A stretch of DNA of 64,000 nucleotides from Terrabacter sp. 28 (GCA_000955875.1 JYOE01000021.1:62001-126000), one strand, 5' to 3'. Counted from the stretch's first letter, positions 53,082 to 62,633 are shown. Translations and numbers: made by a program. The notes: generated by a model not told the origin, from the letters alone.

Positions 53082-56000
53082 TCAGCTGGGCTGCACGAAG
53101 ACGGCCACGGTGCGCGCGGGCACCGAGAAGGTGCCGGCACCAGCGTCGTAGGACGCCTGCTTGACGACGCTGTCGGCGCCGCCGGCCTGTACCGGGCTGA
53201 GGGCCATCGGGCCCGCGAGGCCCGGCACCTTCTGCGTGACCGTGCGCGGCGTCGCGTTGAACACGACGACGAGGCCGCGCAGCGCAGGGTCGGCGTCTAC
53301 GCCCACGGTGTCGTCGACCCGCATGACGATCACGCCCTGCTTCGCATCAGCCGTGCCCGAGACCGGGAAGCTCACCTTGGCGTTGATCGCCTCGGCGTTC
53401 CCGAGCCGGAAGAGCTTGGTGCTGAAGCGAAGTCGCAGCAGGTCCTGTGCCATCGCATCGGCTGCGCGCACGTCGGCCGCGGTGGGCTTGAGGGCTCTGT
53501 TGCCGAGCAGCGGCTTCATGAAGGGCCACTTCGCCGAGTTCTGCTCCTGCGGCGGCAGGCCGTGGCCGAAGCCGTTGTCGGCTCCGGTCCAGTCGAGCCG
53601 GTTGAACCAGTCACCGCTGTCGTAGGAGTCGCGGTTGAGCGACTTGCTGCGCAGCAGGTCGGCGCCGGCGTGCCAGAACGACGGGGTCTGCGCGAGCGCG
53701 GTCGTCGCGAGCGACAGGGTGTTCATGCGCACCCGGTCCTGCATCGACGTCGCGACGGGCAGCTTGTAGGTGAGCGAGTCGAAGAGCGTCTCGTTGTCGT
53801 GGGCGTCGACGTAGGTGACGACCTCGTCGGGCTGGTCGGCGTAGCCGGCCGGCGAGCCATTGTAGTCGACCTTGTCGCCGGTGACGAGACCACCGCTGGC
53901 CTGGCTGCGGAAGCCGAACGAGCGCAGGTTGCCCGCGAGTCCGAGCTGCACGAGGTCGGTGTCGTGCGCGAGGTTCTTCACGGCGTCGCCGTTGATCGGT
54001 GCCCCGTTGGGGTCGGTGGCCTCACCGGAGCCGAAGCCCTGCTTGCGCGGGTCCTCGTCGAAGGGACCGCCGCCACGGACGGCGTCGCGCAACCGGTCCG
54101 AGAAGGTGCCGATGCCGGTGCCGCCGAGCTGGCCCTGCGTCGCCTGGACGAAGAGCTTGTTGTTCGCCACCTCGCCGAAGTTCCAGCCCTCTCCGTAGAG
54201 GTAGACCGCCTTGCCGTCCACGCCGTCCTTGGCGGGCGTGAGGGCGTCGAGGGCCGCGCGCACGGCGAGCATGTTGGCCTTGCTGTGGTGGCCCATGAGG
54301 TCGAACCGGAAGCCGTCCACCTTGTAGTTGCGTGCCCACGAGACCACCGAGTCGACCATGAGCTTCTCGGCCATCGCGTGCTCGGTGGCGACGTTCTGGC
54401 AGCAGGTCGAGGTTTCGACCGCACCGCTCGCGTTGAGGCGCTGGTAGTAGCCCGGCACCACCTTGTCGAGCACCGACTTGTCGGCCTGCCCCGAGGCGTT
54501 GGTGTGGTTGAAGACCTGGTCGAGCACGACCCGCAGGCCGTCCTGGTGCAGCGCCCCGACCATGGTGCGGAACTCGGCGACGCGAGCACCGCCGTCAGCG
54601 GCCTTGGTGCTCGAGGCGTACGAGCCGTCGGGCACGCTGTAGTGGAAGGGGTCGTAGCCCCAGTTGAAGGCATCCTTGGACGCGACCGCGCTCGTGCACC
54701 GCTGCTGCTCCTCGCTGTCGGGGGCGTAGGAGGCGAGGTCGCACTTCGGCGTCTCCTGCTTCGCCGGGTCCTCCTCGATCGAGGCGATGTCGAAGGTCGG
54801 CAGCAGGTGCACGGTGTTCATGCCGGCCTTGGCGAGCGACCTGAGGTGCGCGCGCCCGTCACCGTCGGCGGCGAACGCGAGGTAGCTGCCGCGTATGCCG
54901 GCCGGCACCTTCGCGTCGGACGCCGAGTAGTCGCGCACGTGCAGCTCGTAGATCGTCGAGTCGACGCCTTGGGCGAGGGCCGGCGACTTCGTGGTGCGCC
55001 ACGTCGACGGCATGAACGCGGGGTCGCGGAGGTCGACGGCCACGGACCGGGTCGAGTTCGGCGTCAGCGCCACCGAGCTCGGGTCGGTGACGAGGTTGGT
55101 CTCGACCTTGCCGGTCGTCGGCGCGTAGACCTTGACCTCGTAGAGGTAGCGGGCGCCCTTGGCCGAGGCGTCGAGCGAGGCCGACCACGAGCCGTCGGTG
55201 GCTCGGGCCATCGCGGTGCGCCTGGCCGTGCTCGCCGGCTGGTCGGCGCTGCCGGCCGGCCAGGTCAGCAGGCTGACGGACTGGGCCGTGGGGGCCCACA
55301 CGGTGAAGCCGACGCGCCCGGTGCCCGAGAAGCTCGGCCCGTAGGTGCGGCCGCGCGCCGACGCGGCATACAGGGCGTCCACGGCGATGGCCGTCTGCGT
55401 GCCGGTGGCGTCGAGCAGGCGCCCGGTCGTGTCGTACATGCCCACCGCGACCTGGCCCTCGAGGATCTCGGGCAGCTGCCGCGACGTGGCCTTGTCGAGG
55501 CGCAGGGCGACGGCGCCCTTGAGCTCCGGGTGGGCCGCGACGAGCGTGGCGGGAAGGCCGGCGGGGTCGCGGGTCAGGGTCGCGACCGAGCCGCCCGTCA
55601 CGGCCTCGGCGTCGACGGCGAGGCCGCCGTCGGCCGACCAGTGCAGTCGCCACCGCAGGGTCGCGGGGTCGGTGCCGGCAGGCAGGGCCGATGCCGGCCA
55701 GGCCACGAGGTCGGGACCGACGACGAACGCCTTGGCCTTCTTGAGGTCAGGGGCGGCGCCCGCCTTGGACGTCTTGACGCCGACCTCATGGGTCGAGGCC
55801 TTGTAGGTGATGGTCGTGACGACGCCGTCGCTCGGCACGGTGAAGGCGACGTTGCTCGCCGGGTAGGACTGGTCCCACGTGCGGTCGACGGCCACCTTGA
55901 ACTCGTAGCTGCCCGCGGGGATGCGGTCGGTGCTGAATGTGAAGGTGCCGTCGCCGTCGGGGTCCTGCAGCCACGAGCGCATGCAGTCGGGCGCCCAGTC

Positions 56001-58883
56001 GCCGGGGCAGCCGAGCTCGCTCTGGAAGCTGCCCGGGGCGGTGAGGATCGAGCCCTGTGCCGTGCTCGTCACCCAGTGGGTGCGGTGGTCGTAGAAGAAG
56101 TCGACCGAGCCACCGGGCGCCTTGTAGCCGATGTTGCCGCCACCGGGGGCTCCTCCGACGCCGTAGTTCTCGTCCCACGACTTGTTGATCGCGGCCTTGT
56201 ACTCGTAGTCGCCGGCCGGGATGGTGGCCGAGCCCTTCCAGATGTCGTCCTTGGGGTCGAGCGTGAGCTGCGCCTGGTCGCAGTCGGGCTGCCAGTCACC
56301 GGGGCATCCCATCTCGGAGTTGTGGCTGCCGGGGACGCTGACCGCCTTCGGCTGCGTGACGGGTCCGACGCCACCGGAGTCGCCGCCGCCGGCCGTCTGG
56401 GGCTCCCCGACGATGCCGTAGGTCGAGGTCGCCGAGACCTTGCCGTTCAGGTCCTTCGCCACCATCCGGTACTCCACGAGGGAGCCCTTGGCCAGACCGG
56501 AGACGTCGTGGAAGACGCGGTACGGGGCGTTGTCGTCGGTGCCGATGGGCGTCCACTGCGTGGCGCCCGCAGGACGCTGGAGGAACGTCACGTCGGCGAA
56601 CGTGCCGCCGTCGAGCGCGGCACCGATCTCGGCGCGGCCGCCCACGACGCCGCCGGCGCCGGGTGAGGTCGGGATGATCGTCGGCGCGCTCGGCGACGAG
56701 GCCATCGTCGACGCGGCACGGTAGACGGCGACCGACAGCGGGGGCACGGTCACGGTGATGCGCCCCGACGTGTCGGCGCGGAGGTCACCCGAGGCGCCGA
56801 GGAGCGGCACGAACCTGCTTCCGGCCGAGTACGTCTCGAAGGTCGCGGTCTTGGTCGTGGTGGCGTTGTTCGTCGCGACGACGTACTCGCGCTTCGCCTC
56901 CTTGTCGATGCGGCTGAAGGCGTAGATGCCGGCCGAGTCGGAGGCGTAGCGATGCACCTGCGCGCCGTCGGCGAGCGCCGGGTGCGCCTGGCGCAGCGCC
57001 GAGAGCCTGCGGATGTGCTGGTAGAGCGGGACGTCCGTCGAGTAGTGGGCACCCGTGCCCTGCAGCTGCGGGCTGCCGACGATGACGTCGTCCTTGTAGA
57101 TGTCGGTGCTCGTGCCGAACATGTCCTGGCGGGCGCGCTTGTCGTCGAACCCGCTCGTGGGACCGGTGAAGCCCTGCTCGTCGCCGTAGTAGACGACGGG
57201 GTTGCCGCGCGAGAGGAACATCAGCGAGTTGGCGAGCTCGGTGCGGGCGAGCAGCGCGTCGCCGGTGTAGCCCGCCGAGAGGAGCATGGCGCCGGAGCGG
57301 CCCATGTCGTGGTTGCCGAGGAAGGTCGGCAGCTCGTAGGCGTTCGAGTCGGTGTCGGTGTAGTAGTCGTCGCCGGCGAAGAGGTCACGGACGCCCGTCG
57401 TGGCCTTGCCCTGCGCGAAGCCGAGGGCCGCGCCCTGGAAGCCGAAGTCGAGCGTCGCCGGCAGCTTGCCCTTCGTCGTGAACTGGCTCGTGTAGGCGGG
57501 GTTGCCGTCGAAGACCTCACCGAACATGTTGAAGTCGGGGTTGCCGATCTCCTTGGCGTGCTTGAGGATCGCCGGAGAGAAGGCCTGCCAGAACTCCATG
57601 TTGACGTGCTTGACGGTGTCGATGCGGAAGCCGTCGATGCCGAAGTCGACCCACGACTTGTAGATGTCGGCCATGCCGGAGACGACGTCGGAGCGCTCGG
57701 TGAACAGGTCGTCGAGGCCGACGAAGTCGCCGTAGGTGGAGGACTCGCCGGCGAAGGTCGAGTCGCCGCGGTTGTGGTACATCGTCGGGTCGTTGAGCCA
57801 GGCCGGGACCTTCACGTTTTTGTCGGCGTCGCTGCGGAAGACCGGCTTGTAGGGGAACGACGAGGCGGCCGACAGGGCCGGGAAGCAGTCGGGGTAGGCC
57901 TTGGCCGTGCCTGCGCACATCGGCTTGCCCGCCACGGCGGCGTCGTCGAAGGCCGCACCGCTCGCGTCCTTGTAGGACGAGGCCTCCTTGGAGACGTAGC
58001 CGTGCTGGCCACCCTCGTAGTCGACGACGTCGGCAGTGTGGTTGGTGATGATGTCGAAGTAGACCTTCATGCCCTTGGCGTGGGCGGCCGAGATGAGGGC
58101 CTTCATGTCGGCATTGGTGCCGAGGTGCGGGTCGATCCGGGTGAAGTCGGTGACCCAGTAGCCGTGGTAGCCGGCGCTGGCGTCCGAGCCCGACCCCTGC
58201 ACGGGGCGGTTCTTGAACGACGGCGTCAGCCAGATGGCGGTGGTGCCGAGACCCTTGATGTAGTCGAGGCGCTGCGAGATGCCCTTGAGGTCGCCGCCGT
58301 GGAAGAAACCGGCGTCGGTGGGGTCGAACCCGGTCTCGAGCCGCGAACCGGTGAGACCTCCCCGGTCGTTGGACGCGTCGCCGTTGGCGAAGCGGTCGGC
58401 CATCACGAAGTAGAAGCGCTCGCGCGTCGCGAGCTCGCGCAGGGAGGCCGAGGCGAGCTTCCCGTCAGCCGCGGTGGCCTTGCCCGGCAGGTCGGTGGGC
58501 GCGATGCCGACGGCGTGCGTGGTGTCGTCGTAGGTGAAGCGCAGCTTCGCCGCGTGCTGCAGCACCAGCGGGAGGTTGTTGCCGCCCTGCCCGTAGCTCT
58601 CGGCCCAGTCGTGGTTGATGGCGACCTTCAGCTCGTAGGAGCCGGCAGGCACCGTGAAGTCGGCGGCATAGGTCGTCGAGCCGGGCTGCAGCGCCAGGTC
58701 GGTGGCGGTGCAGGCCGGCGACCAGTCGGCGTCACAGCCGAGCTCGCTCTGCAGCGAGCCGACGAGCGTCGCGGTGCGCGGCGCCTCGGCTCGGGCGGCG
58801 GGAGCCCCCGTCAGCGGGACGCCGAGTCCGGCGATGACGAGGGCCGAGATGCTGGCGACGGACAGGGCCGGGCGGCGGCGCAT
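53082..58883 (-). CDS. Secreted two-headed amylopullulanase
   Basis: A 1933-residue secreted enzyme. A signal peptide (about 1-33, ending APAARA) is followed by an X25-type starch-binding module (about 43-130), then an alpha-amylase GH13 domain (about 155-640) with D422, E456 and D526. A beta-sandwich, a fibronectin-like module (735-828) and two further X25 modules (852-940, 952-1035), each with SE(L/M)GC.GDW..DC, follow. The second half holds a CBM48-type module (about 1180-1280) and a pullulanase GH13 domain with D1528, E1565 and YVDAHDNETLFD, ending in a DUF3372-type domain. It would cut both alpha-1,4 and alpha-1,6 bonds of starch. ATG at 58883 has GAAGGAG upstream. No membrane or cell-wall anchor is visible. 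Confidence 0.93.
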   Translation of the reverse strand: MRRRPALSVASISALVIAGLGVPLTGAPAARAEAPRTATLVGSLQSELGCDADWSPACTATDLALQPGSTTYAADFTVPAGSYELKVAINHDWAESYGQGGNNLPLVLQHAAKLRFTYDDTTHAVGIAPTDLPGKATAADGKLASASLRELATRERFYFVMADRFANGDASNDRGGLTGSRLETGFDPTDAGFFHGGDLKGISQRLDYIKGLGTTAIWLTPSFKNRPVQGSGSDASAGYHGYWVTDFTRIDPHLGTNADMKALISAAHAKGMKVYFDIITNHTADVVDYEGGQHGYVSKEASSYKDASGAAFDDAAVAGKPMCAGTAKAYPDCFPALSAASSFPYKPVFRSDADKNVKVPAWLNDPTMYHNRGDSTFAGESSTYGDFVGLDDLFTERSDVVSGMADIYKSWVDFGIDGFRIDTVKHVNMEFWQAFSPAILKHAKEIGNPDFNMFGEVFDGNPAYTSQFTTKGKLPATLDFGFQGAALGFAQGKATTGVRDLFAGDDYYTDTDSNAYELPTFLGNHDMGRSGAMLLSAGYTGDALLARTELANSLMFLSRGNPVVYYGDEQGFTGPTSGFDDKRARQDMFGTSTDIYKDDVIVGSPQLQGTGAHYSTDVPLYQHIRRLSALRQAHPALADGAQVHRYASDSAGIYAFSRIDKEAKREYVVATNNATTTKTATFETYSAGSRFVPLLGASGDLRADTSGRITVTVPPLSVAVYRAASTMASSPSAPTIIPTSPGAGGVVGGRAEIGAALDGGTFADVTFLQRPAGATQWTPIGTDDNAPYRVFHDVSGLAKGSLVEYRMVAKDLNGKVSATSTYGIVGEPQTAGGGDSGGVGPVTQPKAVSVPGSHNSEMGCPGDWQPDCDQAQLTLDPKDDIWKGSATIPAGDYEYKAAINKSWDENYGVGGAPGGGNIGYKAPGGSVDFFYDHRTHWVTSTAQGSILTAPGSFQSELGCPGDWAPDCMRSWLQDPDGDGTFTFSTDRIPAGSYEFKVAVDRTWDQSYPASNVAFTVPSDGVVTTITYKASTHEVGVKTSKAGAAPDLKKAKAFVVGPDLVAWPASALPAGTDPATLRWRLHWSADGGLAVDAEAVTGGSVATLTRDPAGLPATLVAAHPELKGAVALRLDKATSRQLPEILEGQVAVGMYDTTGRLLDATGTQTAIAVDALYAASARGRTYGPSFSGTGRVGFTVWAPTAQSVSLLTWPAGSADQPASTARRTAMARATDGSWSASLDASAKGARYLYEVKVYAPTTGKVETNLVTDPSSVALTPNSTRSVAVDLRDPAFMPSTWRTTKSPALAQGVDSTIYELHVRDYSASDAKVPAGIRGSYLAFAADGDGRAHLRSLAKAGMNTVHLLPTFDIASIEEDPAKQETPKCDLASYAPDSEEQQRCTSAVASKDAFNWGYDPFHYSVPDGSYASSTKAADGGARVAEFRTMVGALHQDGLRVVLDQVFNHTNASGQADKSVLDKVVPGYYQRLNASGAVETSTCCQNVATEHAMAEKLMVDSVVSWARNYKVDGFRFDLMGHHSKANMLAVRAALDALTPAKDGVDGKAVYLYGEGWNFGEVANNKLFVQATQGQLGGTGIGTFSDRLRDAVRGGGPFDEDPRKQGFGSGEATDPNGAPINGDAVKNLAHDTDLVQLGLAGNLRSFGFRSQASGGLVTGDKVDYNGSPAGYADQPDEVVTYVDAHDNETLFDSLTYKLPVATSMQDRVRMNTLSLATTALAQTPSFWHAGADLLRSKSLNRDSYDSGDWFNRLDWTGADNGFGHGLPPQEQNSAKWPFMKPLLGNRALKPTAADVRAADAMAQDLLRLRFSTKLFRLGNAEAINAKVSFPVSGTADAKQGVIVMRVDDTVGVDADPALRGLVVVFNATPRTVTQKVPGLAGPMALSPVQAGGADSVVKQASYDAGAGTFSVPARTVAVFVQPS

Positions 58884-58945
58884 GCGCACTCCTTCGTGGG
58901 CTCGGGTCGTCGCGCCCGTGTCTGGACGCTCGACCACCGCCGGTG

Positions 58946-59027
58946 AACCTAGCGCCCATTTCGGACAACACGCCAGACCTGGGCTGCAACTTTTTGCATT
59001 TGTCTTCAGGATGTTGCGCGATCTTGC
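58946..59027 (-). promoter_or_regulatory. Amylopullulanase promoter region with TGCAA palindromes
   Basis: On the minus strand TAGGTT (58946-58951) is a -10 candidate about 60 bases before the ATG. Upstream lie the palindrome TGCAA-N4-TTGCA (58985-58998) and TTGCGCGATCTTGC (59014-59027), resembling the GCAAG/CTTGC elements of actinobacterial starch-gene regulators such as MalR. Confidence 0.5.
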
Positions 59028-59075
59028 TCCGTCACGTCACCCTTCGCCGCACGGACCCGCAGCCGGTCCACTGCC

Positions 59076-59612
59076 TCACCCCTCGCGAACGGCGAGGTCG
59101 ACGACCTCGGCGCCGGGCAGGGCGGCGAGGTCGGCCCCGTCGAGCAGCAGCTTGGCTCCGCGCACCCCGGCCCCGACGACGACCGGCCCCGCCGCCACCA
59201 CCGACGTGTCGACGAGCAGCGGCCAGTCCGCGGGCAGCCCGACCGGGGTGATCCCGCCCTGCTGCATGCCGGTGAGCTCCTGCGCCCTGGCCTGGTCGGC
59301 GAACGAGATCCTGCGGGCGCCCAGGTGTCGCCGCACCACCCGGTTGATGTCGGCCCGGTCGGTGGCCAGCACCATGACCGCCGCGAGAGTGGTCGTCTCG
59401 CCCCGCCTCGCCTCCACGACGACGCAGTTCGCCGACGCCTCGGGTGCGACGTCGTAGGCCTCGCAGAACGCCGCGGTGTCGGCCAGGCTCGCGTCGATGG
59501 CGGCGACCCGCGCGCCGGGCACCTGCGCCAGCGCCGAGACCACCGGCGGCGCGAGCAGGTCGGGCCGCCCGGCGGCCGGCTCCCAGGACAGGTTTCCCTC
59601 AGCACTCGGCAT
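59076..59612 (-). CDS. YbaK/EbsC-family aminoacyl-tRNA deacylase-like protein
   Basis: A 178-residue protein of the YbaK/ProX deacylase fold, which clears mischarged tRNAs in trans. It shows NCVVVEARRGE, a conserved FADQ segment, GGITPVGLP and a final AGVRGAKLLLDG, matching the family core. The conserved lysine of the YbaK active site cannot be placed with certainty. ATG at 59612 lies 6 bases after a TACGGT box, a leaderless configuration that overlaps one arm of the nonamer pair. Confidence 0.85.
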   Translation of the reverse strand: MPSAEGNLSWEPAAGRPDLLAPPVVSALAQVPGARVAAIDASLADTAAFCEAYDVAPEASANCVVVEARRGETTTLAAVMVLATDRADINRVVRRHLGARRISFADQARAQELTGMQQGGITPVGLPADWPLLVDTSVVAAGPVVVGAGVRGAKLLLDGADLAALPGAEVVDLAVREG

Positions 59613-59624
59613 GACGTCACCGTA
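59613..59624 (-). promoter_or_regulatory. Leaderless-type -10 box of the YbaK-like gene
   Basis: TACGGT on the minus strand (59619-59624) ends 6 bases before the ATG. It overlaps the left arm of the nonamer inverted pair. Confidence 0.4.
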
Positions 59625-59652
59625 TGCCGCCACCCGGCGTGACGGCATACGG
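59620..59652 (-). terminator. Nonamer inverted pair behind the amylase gene
   Basis: CCGTATGCCG (59620-59629) and CGGCATACGG (59643-59652) form a perfect 10-base stem with a 13-base loop, 17 bases after the amylase stop. It probably ends the amylase transcript. Confidence 0.6.
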
Positions 59653-59668
59653 CGGGTCCGGCGATGGG

Positions 59669-61429
59669 TCAGGGACGCCAGGTGTCGCTCAGCGTGACCG
59701 TGCCCGACGCCGGCACCGTGACGGTCCGGTTGGCGCCCGACTCCCACGTGACCGTCCCGGCGGCGTCCTTGCGGAGGTACTTGTACTGCACGACCGAGCC
59801 CGGCGTCAGGGCGACGGTGCGGCGCCACACCGGGTAGGTGGCGGGATCCATCTTGAGCGCAGATCCCGGTGCCCACGCGCCCAGCGCGGGAGCGTCACCG
59901 ACGACGTAGATGTCCTGGCCGGTCACGGTGGTCGCGTTGACCCCGAAGCCCACCGATGCCGATGCCGGTGCGCCGACCGTCGCCCCGACGTGCAGGGCCA
60001 CCTGCTCGTTGGCACCGAGCGTGGCGGTGAACGCGCCGGACGAGCCGACGGCATACGTCGGCCCCGAGCAGGTGCCCCCGCTCACGGTCCCGTGCGTGAC
60101 GTCGCAGTACGTGCCGGCGGGCAGCGACGTCTGGAAGGTCGAGGTCACCGGGCCGGTCTCGTGGTTGATGGCCACGTAGCCCTTGGCTCCGCGGCCGAAG
60201 CCGATTGCGTTGTTGCCGTTGGACCACCAGTTGGTCACGCCCGTACCGGCGACGGCGTTGCGGAAGCCGACCATCCCGGAGATCGGGGTCCAGGCGTGCT
60301 GGCACTTCCAGCCGTTGCTGTAGCAGGCGCTCACGGCTCCGCCCAGCGGCGGGCCGGCATCCGGGTCGCTCCACTCGTAGCCGGAGAAGACGTTCGGCGC
60401 GCCGTAGGGCCACGCCAGCAGGAAGACGTTGGCGAGCGTGTAGGTCGCACCCGCCTTGTAGCTGAGCGTCGAACCGTTGCGCTCCGTGTCCCAGTTGTCG
60501 ACGAAGCTGCGCGCCTGCCCGCTCGGCAGGTAGCCCCACGAGGCGCCCCAGTTCGACAGGTACGCAAGCTTTTCCGAGGTGAAGACGCGCTTGAGGTCGT
60601 AGGCCGCCCGGAACTCGTCGACGTCGCCGGATCCGGTGTACTCGGTCGGCTGCACGGCCTCGCCCGCGCCGTAGATGACCTCGTGCACCCAGAAGATGTT
60701 CGGGTTGGTCAGCTTCGCCTTGATGGCAGCGAGGTCGGCGGCAGCGACGTGCTTGGCCGCGTCGATGCGGAAGCCGTCGACGCCCGCCGCGATGAGCGTG
60801 TTGAGGTAGGCGGCGACGGCGCCGCGCACGTAGTCGCTTCCGGTGTCGAGGTCGGCCAGGCCGACGAGCTCGCACGTCTGGACGTTGGTGCGGTCGGCGT
60901 AGTTGCTGATGCTCTGCCGGCAGGAGTGGAAGTCGCGGTCGGAGTACACGCTCGGGTAGGCGTACTTCGTGTAGCTGCTGCCGGCGGTGCCGGTGCCGGA
61001 GCCGGCGCTCATGTGGTTGACGACGACGTCGGCCACGACCTTGACGCCTGCGTTGTGGCACGCCCTCACCATCGAGCGGAAGGCGGCCTCGTCACCGAGC
61101 CGGCCGCCGATGCGATAGCTGACGGGCTGGTACGAGGTCCACCACTGGGACCCCTGGATGTGCTCTGCGGCGGGCGAGACCTCGACGAGGCCGTAGCCCT
61201 TGGGTCCGAGGACGTTGGTGCACTCGCGGGCCACGGCGTCGTAGCGCCACTCGAAGAGCGTCGCGGCGACGTCCTTGGTGCCGGGCGGCGTCGCACCTGC
61301 CTGCGGCACGACCGAGCTGGGGCCGGCCACGGGGACCGCGAGGGCGGCAGCTGCCGCGAGCATCGCCGTGACGATGCGGCGCCGGCGCAGCCGGGGCGGT
61401 GAGGGTCGGGTGGGCCTGGGCGTGCGCAT
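59669..61429 (-). CDS. Secreted alpha-amylase with C-terminal starch-binding domain
   Basis: A 586-residue GH13 alpha-amylase of the streptomycete type. A signal peptide (about 1-46, basic start and Ala-rich core) precedes the barrel. Catalytic Asp223 (GFRIDAAKH), Glu250 (WVHEVIYG) and Asp314 (FVDNWDTERNG) are visible; the normally invariant histidine of the NHD motif is tryptophan (W313). Residues about 485-586 form a CBM20-type starch-binding domain. ATG at 61429 has GAGGAGAT upstream. It is monocistronic between a palindromic operator region and the nonamer-pair hairpin. It degrades starch outside the cell together with the amylopullulanase. Confidence 0.92.
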   Translation of the reverse strand: MRTPRPTRPSPPRLRRRRIVTAMLAAAAALAVPVAGPSSVVPQAGATPPGTKDVAATLFEWRYDAVARECTNVLGPKGYGLVEVSPAAEHIQGSQWWTSYQPVSYRIGGRLGDEAAFRSMVRACHNAGVKVVADVVVNHMSAGSGTGTAGSSYTKYAYPSVYSDRDFHSCRQSISNYADRTNVQTCELVGLADLDTGSDYVRGAVAAYLNTLIAAGVDGFRIDAAKHVAAADLAAIKAKLTNPNIFWVHEVIYGAGEAVQPTEYTGSGDVDEFRAAYDLKRVFTSEKLAYLSNWGASWGYLPSGQARSFVDNWDTERNGSTLSYKAGATYTLANVFLLAWPYGAPNVFSGYEWSDPDAGPPLGGAVSACYSNGWKCQHAWTPISGMVGFRNAVAGTGVTNWWSNGNNAIGFGRGAKGYVAINHETGPVTSTFQTSLPAGTYCDVTHGTVSGGTCSGPTYAVGSSGAFTATLGANEQVALHVGATVGAPASASVGFGVNATTVTGQDIYVVGDAPALGAWAPGSALKMDPATYPVWRRTVALTPGSVVQYKYLRKDAAGTVTWESGANRTVTVPASGTVTLSDTWRP

Positions 61430-61464
61430 GCGGCATCTCCTCGTTGAGACGGCGGGGCTGTGGC

Positions 61465-61501
61465 AGTTCTTGCCAGTGATGCAAGAACTTGCGGCAGTCA
61501 A
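61465..61501 (-). promoter_or_regulatory. Alpha-amylase promoter/operator
   Basis: On the minus strand a consensus-like -35, TTGACT (61496-61501), is followed by overlapping palindromes: GCAAG-NN-CTTGC (61481-61492) and 9-base arms AGTTCTTGC/GCAAGAACT around seven bases (61465-61489). The -10 is not clear. The GCAAG/CTTGC elements resemble MalR/LacI-type starch operators. Confidence 0.6.
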
Positions 61502-61552
61502 CCGCCGCGTGCGCCACCCCGCAACTCGAAAGCGCCAGGCCCCCGGATCCGC

Positions 61553-62614
61553 TCAGCGGCGGGACAGCTCACCGACCACGGTCGCCGCCGGCACGGCACG
61601 CGCCGACCTCCACGCGGTGCCCGCCCAGAGGGCGAGCAGGTCAGGACGCTCGGCCTTCGCCGAGGCCCGCCGCAGCGGCACCGTGAGGTGGTGCACCTCG
61701 GGGTAGGCCGCCGGCGCCTCGCCGTCGTGTCGGCGCAGAAAGTCGGTCTCGAGACCCCGGGCCCAGCGCCCGGAGTAGGCGCGGGTCACCGCGGTGCCGG
61801 CGTAGGCCGCGTCGCCGAGCGCCCGACGGTAGGCCAGGCCCGTGCCCGCCTCGGGGGTCAGCAGCAGGGCGGTGCCGACCTGCACGGCGTCGGCTCCGGC
61901 CGCGCGCACCTGGTCGGCCCGCTCGCGGGTGCCGATACCGCCGGCCGCGACGAGCGGCACGTCGGTCTCGGCCCGCACCGAGACGACGAGCTCGACGAGG
62001 TCGAGGTTCGTGGGCTCCTTGACCGGGTCGAGCGTGCCGCGGTGACCGCCGCCGTCATGGCCCTGCAGGCAGAGCGCGTCGACGCCGGCCTCGAGCGCGG
62101 CGCGGGCCTCGTCGAGGTCGGTGACGGTCGCGACGGTCTCGATGCCGGACCGGCGCAATTCGCCGAGCACGGCGGAGGAGGGCAGCCCGAAGGTGAACGA
62201 GACGACCGGCACCTTCTCGCGCACGACGAGGTCGACCTTGCGCTCCCAGTCGTCGTCGTCGCCGGGCCGCGCCTCGCCGGGCTGCGCCCCGACCGTCTCG
62301 GCGTCGGCGACCAGCCGCTCGCGGTAGGCGGCGACGGCCGCCGCGCGATGGGCGCCGGTCAGGGGCGCCGGCGCCCCCGGCGGAGCGGCATACGCGTTGG
62401 CCTGCTCGGGCACGAAGAGGTTGACGCCGAAGGGGCGCGAGGTGGCGTCCCAGACCTCGGCGATGGCCGCCGCGAGGGCGGGCGCTGTGAGGTAGCCGCC
62501 CGCGAGGAACCCGAGGCCACCGGCGTCTCCGACCGCCGCGACGAGCTCGGGCGTGGTGGGGCCGCCCGCCATGGGGGCGCCGACGACACCGGTGTCGAGC
62601 TCACGCAGCAGCAT
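61553..62614 (-). CDS. Nitronate monooxygenase family protein
   Basis: A 353-residue FMN-dependent TIM-barrel enzyme. MAGGPTTPELVAAVGDAGGLGFL at the N-terminus, QGHDGGGHRG with the active-site histidine, VPLVAAGGIGT and AVQVGTALLLTPEAG (phosphate-binding region) are all typical. It oxidises nitronates such as propionate-3-nitronate in characterised members. ATG at 62614. It lies 19 bases downstream of the ABC-F gene, so co-transcription is likely. Confidence 0.9.
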   Translation of the reverse strand: MLLRELDTGVVGAPMAGGPTTPELVAAVGDAGGLGFLAGGYLTAPALAAAIAEVWDATSRPFGVNLFVPEQANAYAAPPGAPAPLTGAHRAAAVAAYRERLVADAETVGAQPGEARPGDDDDWERKVDLVVREKVPVVSFTFGLPSSAVLGELRRSGIETVATVTDLDEARAALEAGVDALCLQGHDGGGHRGTLDPVKEPTNLDLVELVVSVRAETDVPLVAAGGIGTRERADQVRAAGADAVQVGTALLLTPEAGTGLAYRRALGDAAYAGTAVTRAYSGRWARGLETDFLRRHDGEAPAAYPEVHHLTVPLRRASAKAERPDLLALWAGTAWRSARAVPAATVVGELSRR

Positions 62615-62633
62615 GGCCTCGACGCTACTCCGC

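Noticed and set aside
52962..56666. A 1234-codon open frame on the plus strand
   Set aside because: It is fully antisense to the amylopullulanase gene, has no recognisable domain and an Arg/Val/Gly-skewed composition typical of high-G+C shadow frames.
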